From assembly GCF_003781945.1 (NCBI RefSeq), contig NZ_RJJW01000002.1, positions 124,015 to 188,014 of the forward strand: 64,000 nucleotides of DNA, written 5' to 3'. Position numbers and translations under genes: made by a program. Each line of letters begins with the position of its first letter. The first letter of the stretch is position 1. The notes under the pieces were generated by a model. That model did not search any database. It was not told the DNA's origin and saw only the letters and a list, made by a program, of their open reading frames with translations. The DNA comes from Halorubrum sp. CSM-61 (GTDB lineage: Archaea > Halobacteriota > Halobacteria > Halobacteriales > Haloferacaceae). Positions 54,026 to 62,669 of the stretch are shown here, piece by piece.

Positions 54026-54937
54026 ATGCCAGACGTTACCCTTCGTCGAACGCAGTTGGCGACGCCGGCGAGCGACGAGAAGATGATGCACTCGGCGGCC
54101 GACAGCGACGCCGACGAGGTGTTCCTCGATCTGGAGGACTCGGTCGCGCCGAACGCGAAGCCCGACGCGCGCGAGCCGCTGATCGAGGCCGCCCGCGAGG
54201 AGGACTGGAGCGACAAGGTGCTCAGCTTCCGGATGAACGGGATCGACACGAAGTGGTGGTACGACGACCTCATCACGGTCGTGGGCGAGGCCGGCGAGCA
54301 CATCGACGACATCATCGTCCCGAAGGTCAAGTCCGCCAGCGACGTCCACACGGTCGAGAACCTCCTCGCGCAGGTCGAGGAGAACAACGGGTTAGAGGTC
54401 GGCGCCATTGGCCTCGAACCCCAGATCGAGGACGGCGAGGGGATCCACAACGTTCACGACATCGCGCACGCGTCCGACCGGCTCTCGTCGATCATCTTCG
54501 GACCCGGCGACTACTCCGCGGCGATGGGGACGCCGGGACTCGACATCGGCCAGTTCCCCGAGTACCCCGGCCACTACTGGCACCACGCGCTCTCCGAGTG
54601 TAACTCCGCCGCCAAGTCCGCCGGCCTCCCCTGTCTCGACGGCCCGTACGCCGACATCGAGGACGCAGACGGGTTCCGCGAGTCCGCCGAGAACGCCAAC
54701 ATGATCGGCTGCGACGGCAAGTGGGCGATCCACCCCTCGCAGATCGAGATCGGCAACGAAGTGTTCGCGCCGGACCCGGAGACCGCCGAGCGCGCCAAGC
54801 GCATCGTCGACGCCTACGCCGAGGCGATGGAAGAGGGCAAGGGCGCCGTCAGCGTCGACGGCCAGATGGTCGACGAGGCCACCAACAAGATGGCCCAAGA
54901 CATCGTCGAAACCGCCGAGGCCGCCGGGATCCTATAA
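54026..54937 (+). CDS. HpcH/HpaI-CitE family lyase, probable L-malyl-CoA/beta-methylmalyl-CoA lyase
   Basis: 303 residues. TIM-barrel lyase with Leu-Asp-Leu-Glu-Asp-Ser-Val near 36-42, the metal/phosphate segment Ile-Gly-Leu-Glu-Pro-Gln-Ile-Glu-Asp-Gly-Glu-Gly in the middle, and Trp-Ala-Ile-His-Pro-Ser-Gln-Ile near the C-terminus, all typical of the CitE/Mcl group. In haloarchaea such enzymes cleave or form malyl-CoA-type thioesters in the methylaspartate cycle. ATG at 54026 fits the TATA box at 53991 (about 30 bases), whereas the ATG at 54011 is too close. Which thioester it uses is not visible. Confidence 0.82.
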   Translation: MPDVTLRRTQLATPASDEKMMHSAADSDADEVFLDLEDSVAPNAKPDAREPLIEAAREEDWSDKVLSFRMNGIDTKWWYDDLITVVGEAGEHIDDIIVPKVKSASDVHTVENLLAQVEENNGLEVGAIGLEPQIEDGEGIHNVHDIAHASDRLSSIIFGPGDYSAAMGTPGLDIGQFPEYPGHYWHHALSECNSAAKSAGLPCLDGPYADIEDADGFRESAENANMIGCDGKWAIHPSQIEIGNEVFAPDPETAERAKRIVDAYAEAMEEGKGAVSVDGQMVDEATNKMAQDIVETAEAAGIL

Positions 54938-55039
54938 CACCTCGATCGAGCGCGCTCGCGTCCTTCCGGCACACCGACTTTTTCGCGTCGATCGCGTCTC
55001 GGAGCGGTCACCGACTGATCGATTACGGGAGTGAGTATC

Positions 55040-55488
55040 GCAGATCGGTGGTGGCGAATCAGTACTTAAAGGATCCGTGAGCGATGGCGACGATCGCTTA
55101 TAAATAACAACGCGGTGGCGCGCCCCGGTGAGCGGCCCGTAGGGCCGCGAACCGACGGTGCGAGGGAGTCGCTGGCGGCGACAGCCGCCAGCGACAGGGC
55201 GAGAGCGAAGCTCTCGCTAGCAACCGGACGTAGTCCGGTGACGAGGCTGGGGAGGCGTGAGGCGCGGTTGCGGTGCTGTGCGGGTGGGATTCAAAGGGGC
55301 AGTCGCTGTGGGCGGCGCAGGCGACGCAAGCACCGCAAGGAGCGAGTAAAACGAGCGACTGAGGCGCGCAGCGAGCGTGCGCCGCCCACAGCGACTGGGG
55401 CTTTGGAGGTCTTCGCCGCAACACCGTCGACCACTTATAAACAACCGACAGCAACACCACTCGATCGCTTATAAACAACCGATCAATC
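55040..55488 (+). ncRNA. Structured dispersed repeat, copy B (longest form), candidate ncRNA
   Basis: Longest of three copies. It opens with GCAGATCGG and a TTAAA-type box, then CTTATAAAT (55097-55105) and the conserved GCGGTGGCGCGC block. First hairpin: 55132-55138 with 55142-55148 (loop GTA). Second hairpin: 55168-55179 with 55184-55195, 12 perfect pairs. Two more small hairpins follow (GCGAGAGC-GAA-GCTCTCGC and ACCGGAC-GTA-GTCCGGT). Main stem: 55300-55319 with 55378-55397, 20 perfect pairs, differing from copy A at six base pairs, each compensated. Two CTTATAAA boxes (55434-55441, 55468-55475) close it. It lies between two convergent genes. Confidence 0.7.
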
Positions 55489-55536
55489 CACGTGCAATAC
55501 CCACTCCCGAAATCGCTCGTCTTCCGTCTGTTCCAT

Positions 55537-55905
55537 TTATAACGGCTCGATCAGCTCGACCGCGTGCCCGTCGGGGTCCTTCACGAACGCGGTTCGCGCG
55601 CCGGCCTCGGGCTGGTCGCCCGGCTCCTTCACGACGCCGTGGTGGTCGATCGCCTCGAACGTCGCGTCGACGTCGTCGACGCCGACGGCGACGTGGTCGT
55701 AGCGGTCGCCGTCCGCGCTCGGCTCCTCACCGTCGGTGTCGGACAGCTGTAACTCGACGCCCGCGTCGTCGGCGACGTACACGTTCCGGGTGTCGCCGTC
55801 GGCGGTCGTGAACTCCCACGACCGCTCGAACCCGAGCTGCTCGACGTACCAGTCCGCGGTTCGGTCCGCGTCGGCCACGTTCAGACACGTGTGGAGAATC
55901 TCCAT
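55537..55905 (-). CDS. Glyoxalase-like VOC protein
   Basis: 122 residues, two beta-alpha-beta-beta-beta repeats. The metal-binding set fits glyoxalase I: His5 in Leu-His-Thr, Glu in Val-Glu-Leu-Gln-Leu (near 51), His in Asp-His-Val-Ala-Val (near 71), and Glu in Val-Glu-Leu-Ile (near 118). It may detoxify methylglyoxal, giving hemithioacetal products processed to lactate. A TATA-like TTTATTA lies 27 bases upstream on the minus strand. It is divergent from the large lactate oxidase gene, which supports a linked role in methylglyoxal/lactate metabolism. Confidence 0.82.
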   Translation of the reverse strand: MEILHTCLNVADADRTADWYVEQLGFERSWEFTTADGDTRNVYVADDAGVELQLSDTDGEEPSADGDRYDHVAVGVDDVDATFEAIDHHGVVKEPGDQPEAGARTAFVKDPDGHAVELIEPL

Positions 55906-56003
55906 GCCTCGGCGTGTCGCGGCCGGATAATAAATCCCGGTCGGAGCCGCGAAAATGTATCATCAACAAAGGTTTTATTCGCGTCTCGTCCCCCCTATAC
56001 GGT
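55906..56003. promoter_or_regulatory. Divergent promoter region of the VOC and lactate oxidase genes
   Basis: About 98 bases. On the minus strand TTTATTA (55927-55935) precedes the VOC ATG at 55905 by about 27 bases. On the plus strand TTTTATT (55973-55979) precedes the ATG at 56004 by about 28 bases. Both spacings point to leaderless transcripts. A regulator acting here would control both genes. Confidence 0.5.
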
Positions 56004-59000
56004 ATGGCAAGCGAGCCCACGCGAGGAAGTAGCACGCCCGACCTGGACACGTCGGCGGCCGCACTCGGCCACGATCGACCGGACGTGGCCGCGTATCGGG
56101 CGCTCGCGGAGGATCTCCGCGATCGCGTCGCCGGCGAGGTGCAGTTCGACGAGTACGCGCAGGTGCTGTACGCGACCGACGGGAGCATTTATCAGGCGCG
56201 TCCGGCCGGGGTCGTGATCCCGCGTTCGATCGCGGACGTGCAGGCGACCATGGAGGTCGCTGCCGACCACGAGGTCCCCGTCATCCCGCGGGGCGCCGGC
56301 TCGTCGCTCGGCGGCCAGACCGTCGGCCCCGGCTGTGTCGTCCTCGACTTCTCGACGCACATGGACGAGATCCGCGAGGTCCGCCCCGACGACCGGCGAG
56401 CGGTGGTCCAGCCGGGGGTCGTCCAGGACCACCTCGACGACCGGCTGGCCGAGGACGGCCTCAAGTTCGCGCCCGATCCGGCCTCCTCGGCGCGCGCGAC
56501 CGTCGTCGGCGGCATCGGCAACAACTCGACGGGAGCGCACTCGGTGCGGTACGGCATCACCGACGCGTACACCGAGGAGCTGAAAGTCGTCCTCGCGGAC
56601 GGCTCGCTCATCCACACGCGCGAGGTCGTCCTCGACTCGCCCGAGTACGAGGAGATCGTCGCCAAGGACGACCGGGAGGCCGCGCTCTACGAGACCGCGC
56701 GCGCGCTCGTCGAGGAGAACCGGGCCGAGATCGACGAGAAGTACCCCAACCTCAAGCGCTCGGTCTCCGGCTATAACCTCCACAAGGTGATCTACGAGAA
56801 CGACGCGGGCGAGGAGGTGATCAACCTCTCGAAGCTCTTGGTGGGCGCCGAGGGGACCCTCGGCACGATCGTCGAGGCCGAGGTGTCGCTCGTCACCCGC
56901 CCCGAGGAGACCGCGCTCGCGCTGTACACCTTCGACTCGCTCGGCGACGCCATGAAGGCGGTCCCCGAGGCCTTGGAGTTCCCGGTGAGCGCGGTCGAGT
57001 TAATGGACGACGAGGTGTTCGCGCTCGCCGCGGGCTCCCAGGAGTTCGCCCAGTACGCCGAGCCGATTCCGGACCGCGCCACCGCGGCGCTCATGCTGGA
57101 GTGGGACTCGGAGCTCGTCGACGACTTCGAGGCGGCGATCGCCGACACGAACGCCCACTTCGTCGACGACGGCGACGCGTTCGACGTGCTCGAAGCGTAC
57201 ACGCCCGAGGACCAGGAGGACCTCTGGAACCTCCGCAAAGCGGCGATTCCCCTCTTGATGAGCATGCGAGGCGACCCCAAGCCCTACCCGTTCATCGAGG
57301 ACGCCACCGTGCCGCCCGAGGAGCTCGCCGAGTACGTCGGCCAGTTCGAGGACGTGCTGGACGACCACGACACCTCGGCCGCCTACTTCGCGCACGCGGG
57401 GAGCGGCACCCTCCACATCCGCCCCATCCTCTCGCTGAAAGAGGAGGAGGGCGTCGAGAAGATGCACTCCATCGCCGAGGACGTCACCGACCTCGTCTTA
57501 GAACACCACGGCGCCTTCTCGGGCGAGCACGGCGACGGCCTCGCGCGCACCGAGTTCAACCCCAAGATGTACGGCGAGGCGCTGTGGTCGGCGTTCCAAG
57601 AGCTCAAATCGACGTTCGACCCCGACTGGCGGATGAACCCCGGGAAGGTCGTCTACGTCGACGGGGACACCGCGGCCGAGCGGGGGTACCCCGACACCGC
57701 CGCGGACACGGACATGCGCGAGAACCTCCGGTACGGGCCACAGTACCAGTCGATCGAACCGCAGACCGAACTCGACTTCTCTGACGAGGGCGGCTTCTCC
57801 CACCTCGTCGAACTGTGTAACGGCTGTGGCACCTGCCGGGAAACGGACTCGGGCGTCATGTGTCCGACCTACCGCGCCTCCGAGGAGGAGATCCAGGCGA
57901 CCCGCGGACGGGCGAACATGCTGCGGGCGGCGATCAGCGGCGAACTCGACGAGGACGAGATCCACTCCGACCGCTTCCAGGAGGAGGTGCTCGGCCTCTG
58001 CGTCGGCTGTAAGGGCTGTCAGAGTGACTGCCCGACCGGCGTCGACCTCGCGAAGCTGAAGGCCGAGGTGAAACACGAACACCACGAGAAGGAGGGCGCG
58101 GGGCTGCGCGAGCGGATCTTCCGGGACATCGATCGGTTCTCGGCGCTCGGGAGCACGCTCGCGCCGATCTCGAACGCGGCGACGAAGATCCCGGGCGCTC
58201 GGAAGGTGATGGACGCGGTCGCGGGGATCGCCCCGAACCGCGAGCTGCCGACGTTCCGCTCGGAGAGCTTCGAGGAGTGGTTCGAGGCGCGCGGCGGGTC
58301 GGCGGTTACCCGTGGCGAAGCGGCCGACACGGTGGTGCTGTTCCCGGACACGTACACGAACTACAGCTACCCCGAGGCTGGCAAGGCCGCGGTCGAGGTG
58401 CTGGAGGCGGCCGGTATCCGGGTAGAGGTGCCAGACGACCTCGCGCCGTCGGGGCGCGCGGCGTTCTCGACCGGCTTTCTGGACGACGCTCGCGAGCGCG
58501 CGGCGACCAATGTCGAGCGGCTCGCGCCCCGGGTCCAAGAGGGACAGTCCGTGGTGTTCGTCGAGCCCTCGGACGCGGTGATGTTCCAGGACGAATACCT
58601 CGATCTCCTCGACGGCGAGGACGTGGAGGCGGTCTCCACGGCCGCGTACGGGGTGTTGGAGTACCTCGACGCGGGACGCGTCGACGAGCGGTTGGCGTTC
58701 GACGCGCCCGCCGAGTCGCTCACGTACCACGGCCACTGCAACCAGAAGGCGACGAACAAGGACCACCACGCGGTCGGGGTGCTCCGGCGCGCGGGCTACG
58801 ACGTGGACCCGCTCGACTCGTCGTGTTGCGGGATGGCGGGCTCGTTCGGCTACGAGTCCGAGCACTACGACCTCTCGAAGGCGATCGGCCGGATCCTCTT
58901 CGATCAGGTCGACGAGAGCGACGGCGAGACGGTGACCGCGCCCGGCGCGTCCTGCCGGTCCCAGCTCGGCGACCGTGACAGCGATGCGGAGAACCCCCCA

Positions 59001-59099
59001 CACCCGATCGAAAAGGTCGCTCGCGCCGTGACCGGCCCCGCGGCCGACGCCGACGTGAGCACCGCCCAGCCAACGGGACCGGCGGCCGCCGACGACTGA
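56004..59099 (+). CDS. FAD/Fe-S 2-hydroxyacid dehydrogenase (GlcD-GlcF fusion)
   Basis: 1031 residues. N-terminal FAD_binding_4 domain (about 50-250: Ile-Pro-Arg-Gly-Ala-Gly-Ser-Ser-Leu-Gly-Gly-Gln), FAD-oxidase C domain to about 550, then a two-cluster 4Fe-4S domain (Cys-Asn-Gly-Cys-Gly-Thr-Cys near 600 and Cys-Val-Gly-Cys-Lys-Gly-Cys-Gln-Ser-Asp-Cys near 667), and a C-terminal domain with Cys-Cys-Gly pairs near 935 (Ser-Cys-Cys-Gly-Met-Ala-Gly). It is the combined GlcD-GlcF architecture, oxidising D-lactate or glycolate and passing electrons to the membrane. ATG at 56004 has a TATA box at 27 bases. D-lactate is likeliest given the adjacent permease. Confidence 0.9.
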   Translation: MASEPTRGSSTPDLDTSAAALGHDRPDVAAYRALAEDLRDRVAGEVQFDEYAQVLYATDGSIYQARPAGVVIPRSIADVQATMEVAADHEVPVIPRGAGSSLGGQTVGPGCVVLDFSTHMDEIREVRPDDRRAVVQPGVVQDHLDDRLAEDGLKFAPDPASSARATVVGGIGNNSTGAHSVRYGITDAYTEELKVVLADGSLIHTREVVLDSPEYEEIVAKDDREAALYETARALVEENRAEIDEKYPNLKRSVSGYNLHKVIYENDAGEEVINLSKLLVGAEGTLGTIVEAEVSLVTRPEETALALYTFDSLGDAMKAVPEALEFPVSAVELMDDEVFALAAGSQEFAQYAEPIPDRATAALMLEWDSELVDDFEAAIADTNAHFVDDGDAFDVLEAYTPEDQEDLWNLRKAAIPLLMSMRGDPKPYPFIEDATVPPEELAEYVGQFEDVLDDHDTSAAYFAHAGSGTLHIRPILSLKEEEGVEKMHSIAEDVTDLVLEHHGAFSGEHGDGLARTEFNPKMYGEALWSAFQELKSTFDPDWRMNPGKVVYVDGDTAAERGYPDTAADTDMRENLRYGPQYQSIEPQTELDFSDEGGFSHLVELCNGCGTCRETDSGVMCPTYRASEEEIQATRGRANMLRAAISGELDEDEIHSDRFQEEVLGLCVGCKGCQSDCPTGVDLAKLKAEVKHEHHEKEGAGLRERIFRDIDRFSALGSTLAPISNAATKIPGARKVMDAVAGIAPNRELPTFRSESFEEWFEARGGSAVTRGEAADTVVLFPDTYTNYSYPEAGKAAVEVLEAAGIRVEVPDDLAPSGRAAFSTGFLDDARERAATNVERLAPRVQEGQSVVFVEPSDAVMFQDEYLDLLDGEDVEAVSTAAYGVLEYLDAGRVDERLAFDAPAESLTYHGHCNQKATNKDHHAVGVLRRAGYDVDPLDSSCCGMAGSFGYESEHYDLSKAIGRILFDQVDESDGETVTAPGASCRSQLGDRDSDAENPPHPIEKVARAVTGPAADADVSTAQPTGPAAADD

Positions 59100-59276
59100 G
59101 GCGGCGTCGCGGCGACCCTTCTCGATTCGACTGCGCCGGTCGCTCGCGTGAGACGGATTCGCGCCTGGATCCTCACGAAAGACACAGAAGAATTGTTGAT
59201 GTATAACGAACTATTCACCACTATACGGTGCGATTCCGAGCCGCTTATCCGCATATAGGGGCGATCAGTCACTGTA

Positions 59277-59399
59277 ATGGCAGAGATCAAAACGATCCTC
59301 AAAAGCGACTCCGCGCGACTGAAAGACACCCCGCGACCCGAAGACCTCGAGGCGGCGACCAGCCCGGCCGCGCGCCTGCTGGCGTGGCTGCGCGCCTGA
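59277..59399 (+). CDS. 40-residue leaderless gene between the lactate oxidase and permease
   Basis: ATG at 59277, stop TGA at 59397-59399. The peptide is Lys/Arg/Ala/Leu-rich with an amphipathic look, beginning Met-Ala-Glu-Ile-Lys-Thr-Ile-Leu. A TATA-like CATATAGG (59251-59260) lies about 25 bases upstream, matching leaderless transcription. It is on the same strand as the oxidase and opposite to the permease. A small protein is plausible; no homologue is recognised and I did not see a Shine-Dalgarno. Confidence 0.5.
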   Translation: MAEIKTILKSDSARLKDTPRPEDLEAATSPAARLLAWLRA

Positions 59400-59518
59400 G
59401 CGACGCTGATCTTTTGAACTGGTAGCCGATTCGACTCGTTCGCCGACCGACGAGCCCGTCGCTCGCGAGTCGCCGGCGTCGCTGATAAAAAGACCGCGCC
59501 GCGGTGCGGTTCCCGCGC

Positions 59519-61285
59519 TCAGAACACGGTGGGGAACAGCACGTAGCTGAACAGCAGACACAGCAGGCCGACGCCGGTCGCGTAGTACAGCAGCGGGATC
59601 ATGTTCAGCCGCATCACCCGCCCCTCCTGTCCGAGGAGGCCCACCGTCGCCAGCGCGGCGACGAGGTTGTGGATCGCGACGAGGTTCCCGATGGCGCCGC
59701 CGACGGCCTGCGCGCCGACGATGATCGTCCGCGGGAGCCCCAGCTGCGTCGCCGCCTCGAACTGGAACGCGCCGAAGGTGATGTTCGAGACGGTGTTCGA
59801 TCCGGCCATCGCCGCGCCGAGCGCACCGATCAGCGACGCGAAGGCGGGGTAGGCGACGCCGAGCGCGTCGGCGGTCGTCTGCGCGAGCAGGACGATCATG
59901 CTGCCGACCTCGGGCGCGCCCGGATGCGCGCCGGACTGGAGCATCACCTGCACCATGGCGATGACGAAGACGAGGGCGATGAACGGCGAGACGATCTTCC
60001 GGCCCGCCTCCTTCCACGCGTCGCCGACTTCCTGTCCGGACATCCCGAAGATCGGGATCGCGAGCACGGCGCTCACGAGCAGCCAGAAGCCCGGCACGTT
60101 CATCCACGCGACGCTCCCGGCGAGCGTGGTGCCGAGGATGTCGCTCCAGCTGACGATGAAGATGTCGCGGTTGATGAACTCGGAGATCGGACCGACCGCC
60201 CGCGTCACGACCAACAGGATCACGAGCAGGATGTACGGCGACCACGCCTTCAGCAGCGACATGTCCTCGCCGCCGCTGAGGTCGGCCGCCTCGGCCTCCG
60301 GCGAGACGCCGCCGCGGCTCTCGGCGTCGCCGCCGTTCGAGCCGTTCGACTGCCCCGGCTCGATCGAGCCGACCCAGTGGTCTTCCCACCGCTCGCGCTC
60401 CGGGAACTCCCACTCGTCGTCCGGCAGGAGGTAGCCCGCGCGCAGGATGCTCAGGATGATCGCGCCGCCGACCATCGAGCCGATGAGCGCCGGGAACTCG
60501 GCCGTGAGGAACCACGCCGAGATCCAGTACGGGACCGCGAAGGCGATCCCGGAGAGCAGACACAGCGGCGCGACCTCCCAGGCCGGCGCCAGCGAGCGGT
60601 CGTCCGGGTCGCCGAAGAAGTAGACGACCATCCCGACCGCGAACAGCGGCATCACGAACCCGACCAACGCGTGATACGTCGCCGCCCACGCCGCCACTTC
60701 GACCGAGAACTCCTGGACGCTCATTCCGCCCTCCTCGATCGCGGTACGGGTGAACTCGACGCTCTCCATCGGGCTCTGGATCCCGACCACGATCGGCGTC
60801 CCCACCGCGCCGTACGTGACCGCGATGATGTGGCCGATGATCGCGGCGACGACCGCCGCGAGCGCCGGGAAGCCGAGTCCGAGGAGCAGCGGCGCGACGA
60901 CCGCGGCCGGTGTCCCGAAGCCGGCGGCGCCCTCGATGAACGTCGCCATGAAGAAGGCGATCAACACGATCTGGACGCGCCGGTCGTCGCTGACCGTCGC
61001 GAACCCGCGGTTGATCCGGTCGAACGCGCCGGCCTCCATCAGGGTGTACAGGAGTACGAGCGCCCCGAAGACGATCCAGAGGATCTCTACCGCCGTCATC
61101 ACGCCGACCGCGGACGCCGCCGCCAGCCAGTTCACCGGCATGCTCCACGCGGTGTATCCGATCACCAGGGCCGCGACCCACGCCAGCGGCATCGCGCGGG
61201 TCGCCGGCCAGAGGAGCCCGATCAACAGTACTCCGGCGAGGAGCAGCGGAACCGCGGCCACCGCGACGTCGATTCCGGTGGTCAT
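59519..61285 (-). CDS. lctP: L-lactate permease family transporter
   Basis: 588 residues, 12-14 hydrophobic helices. Gly-Ala-Ala-Gly-Phe-Gly-Thr-Pro-Ala-Ala near 115-124 and Ala-Gly-Ser-Asn-Thr-Val-Ser-Asn-Ile-Thr-Phe-Gly-Ala-Phe-Gln near 500 are typical of LctP. It imports L- or D-lactate and glycolate by ion symport. A hydrophilic Gly/Ser/Asp/Glu loop at about 300-345 is a haloarchaeal insertion between helices. It faces the 40-residue ORF and the oxidase gene, completing a lactate uptake and oxidation cluster. Confidence 0.92.
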   Translation of the reverse strand: MTTGIDVAVAAVPLLLAGVLLIGLLWPATRAMPLAWVAALVIGYTAWSMPVNWLAAASAVGVMTAVEILWIVFGALVLLYTLMEAGAFDRINRGFATVSDDRRVQIVLIAFFMATFIEGAAGFGTPAAVVAPLLLGLGFPALAAVVAAIIGHIIAVTYGAVGTPIVVGIQSPMESVEFTRTAIEEGGMSVQEFSVEVAAWAATYHALVGFVMPLFAVGMVVYFFGDPDDRSLAPAWEVAPLCLLSGIAFAVPYWISAWFLTAEFPALIGSMVGGAIILSILRAGYLLPDDEWEFPERERWEDHWVGSIEPGQSNGSNGGDAESRGGVSPEAEAADLSGGEDMSLLKAWSPYILLVILLVVTRAVGPISEFINRDIFIVSWSDILGTTLAGSVAWMNVPGFWLLVSAVLAIPIFGMSGQEVGDAWKEAGRKIVSPFIALVFVIAMVQVMLQSGAHPGAPEVGSMIVLLAQTTADALGVAYPAFASLIGALGAAMAGSNTVSNITFGAFQFEAATQLGLPRTIIVGAQAVGGAIGNLVAIHNLVAALATVGLLGQEGRVMRLNMIPLLYYATGVGLLCLLFSYVLFPTVF

Positions 61286-61484
61286 GGCTCTCTCCCCCGG
61301 TTATGCTCGACTACTCGATTCCGTCGACGACTCATGTGACAGGTTACCACCCACATACGACGCGAATTACATCACAGTCATTAGTTATAAAAGGTAAGTA
61401 TCATATCGCCGCTATCTCTTCTCAGAGCGAGAGTCCCGCTACGCGACGGACTCGGCGGCCGGGCGTCCTGAAGAATTCACTGAC

Positions 61485-61934
61485 TTATCGCTCCCCGCCC
61501 GGTTCGGCCGCGAGCGCGGCGTCGCGCAGCTCCCGGCAGCGGTCGTCCTCCACAGTCAGCTCCGGGACCGCCGTGGGACTTCCGTCGGCGTCGACCGCGA
61601 CGAACACGAAGTACGACTCGGTGGTCAGCTCGCGCTCGCCGGTCCGGGGGGACTCACGGAACGCGCGGATCCGAGTGCGGAGGCTCGTGCGCCCGACCGC
61701 GTACACGTACGACTCGACGATGCAGGTGTCGCCCTGCGGCACCGGTCGCTTGAAGTCGAGCCCGTTGATCTTGGCCGTGACGCAGGTCTCGCCCGCGGCA
61801 CGCATCGCCGACATCGCGCCGATCTCGTCCATCCATTTGACGACGTTGCCCCCGTGAGCCGACTCGTAGTTGTTGGTGTGGGTCGGCTGGACGCGCTGGC
61901 GGTTCTCGATGTAGGTGTCGCTGACGGTCGGCAT
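61485..61934 (-). CDS. Hot-dog acyl-CoA thioesterase
   Basis: 149 residues. Gly-Gly-Asn-Val-Val-Lys-Trp-Met-Asp-Glu-Ile-Gly-Ala near 28-40 is the catalytic helix segment of YciA/acyl-CoA thioesterase-type hot-dog proteins. Asp36 or nearby is the likely acid. ATG at 61934 is chosen over the longer frame, whose residues 1-59 are Arg-rich. Hydrolyses acyl-CoA; chain length unknown. Single gene, divergent from the zinc-finger mini gene. Confidence 0.85.
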   Translation of the reverse strand: MPTVSDTYIENRQRVQPTHTNNYESAHGGNVVKWMDEIGAMSAMRAAGETCVTAKINGLDFKRPVPQGDTCIVESYVYAVGRTSLRTRIRAFRESPRTGERELTTESYFVFVAVDADGSPTAVPELTVEDDRCRELRDAALAAEPGGER

Positions 61935-62113
61935 GGCGGTGCTCACACGCCGGGGCGTGAAAGGGGCGGCGGCGCGCCGTCGGTTCCGGAGCGTGAGTTC
62001 ACAGAGCATACGTGACCGCTTCTCTCTTGAAAACCCGATCGTCCCTGGGCGTTTTCGCGGATCGCTGGAGCCGCAACAAGATATATATACTCGCGTGGCA
62101 TTCACTAGCATGC

Positions 62114-62296
62114 ATGTCTAGTAGTGCACCCAGCGCGGACGACGACGTGTTCGACGAGTTCCTGTCCGATCACGGCCACGAGACGGAGATCGTACGCTGG
62201 GAGCGATCTTATAACAAGCTTCAGTGTCCGGAGTGCGGTGCGCTACACCCCGAGGGAACAGCGCGGTGTGACGTGTGCGACTGGCGTCCGACCTGA
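62114..62296 (+). CDS. HVO_0416-type zinc-finger mini protein
   Basis: 60 residues. Cys-Pro-Glu-Cys-Gly ... Cys-Asp-Val-Cys-Asp-Trp near the C-terminus gives a four-cysteine zinc ribbon; the N-terminal half is acidic (Asp-Asp-Asp-Val-Phe-Asp-Glu-Phe) and helical. Small zinc-finger proteins of this kind are common in haloarchaea and several are regulators, from general knowledge. A TATA box ATATATATAC (62081-62090) precedes the ATG by about 28 bases. The in-frame longer reading begins upstream but the ATG at 62114 fits the promoter. Confidence 0.78.
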   Translation: MSSSAPSADDDVFDEFLSDHGHETEIVRWERSYNKLQCPECGALHPEGTARCDVCDWRPT

Positions 62297-62384
62297 CGCC
62301 GACGGCGTCGTACAGTCGATTAGCGGTTTTCTTTCGAGCGGAGTCGGCGGCAGTATTATGTAGTATCAATCGATAGTGGCGAGT

Positions 62385-62543
62385 ATGCCGACCTGCCAGA
62401 ACTGCGGTTCGTTCGTCACGACCGACTACGTTCGGGTGTTCACGCCGAACGAGGTCGATCGGCCCCGAGTCTGTCCCGCCTGCGAGGACCTCGTCCGCGA
62501 CGGCGCCGACGTGCGCGAGGCGCGGGCAACGCGAAGCAACTGA
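62385..62543 (+). CDS. DUF7563-type zinc-finger mini protein
   Basis: 52 residues, too small for routine gene calls. Cys-Gln-Asn-Cys-Gly near 4-8 and Cys-Pro-Ala-Cys-Glu near 31-35 form a four-cysteine ribbon; Asp-Tyr-Val-Arg-Val-Phe-Thr-Pro lies between. A TATA-like TATTATG (62354-62360) precedes the ATG by 28 bases. The family assignment (DUF7563) is from memory. It is one of two mini zinc-finger genes in tandem with the helicase. Confidence 0.75.
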   Translation: MPTCQNCGSFVTTDYVRVFTPNEVDRPRVCPACEDLVRDGADVREARATRSN

Positions 62544-62669
62544 CGGCGGCGACCCGACAGCGACCATGTCGACGCCCCGACGGAAGACGCGGAGACGCCC
62601 CGACGCGACGTTCCCTCCGGAGCGGCCCGAGCCACGGCGTTTAAGGAGAACCGGAGTCAGGAGTAGACA

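Noticed and set aside
55098-55478. A 126-residue minus-strand frame across repeat copy B
   Set aside because: It is low-complexity and runs through hairpin arms; no conservation of the protein with the other copies in the same frame.
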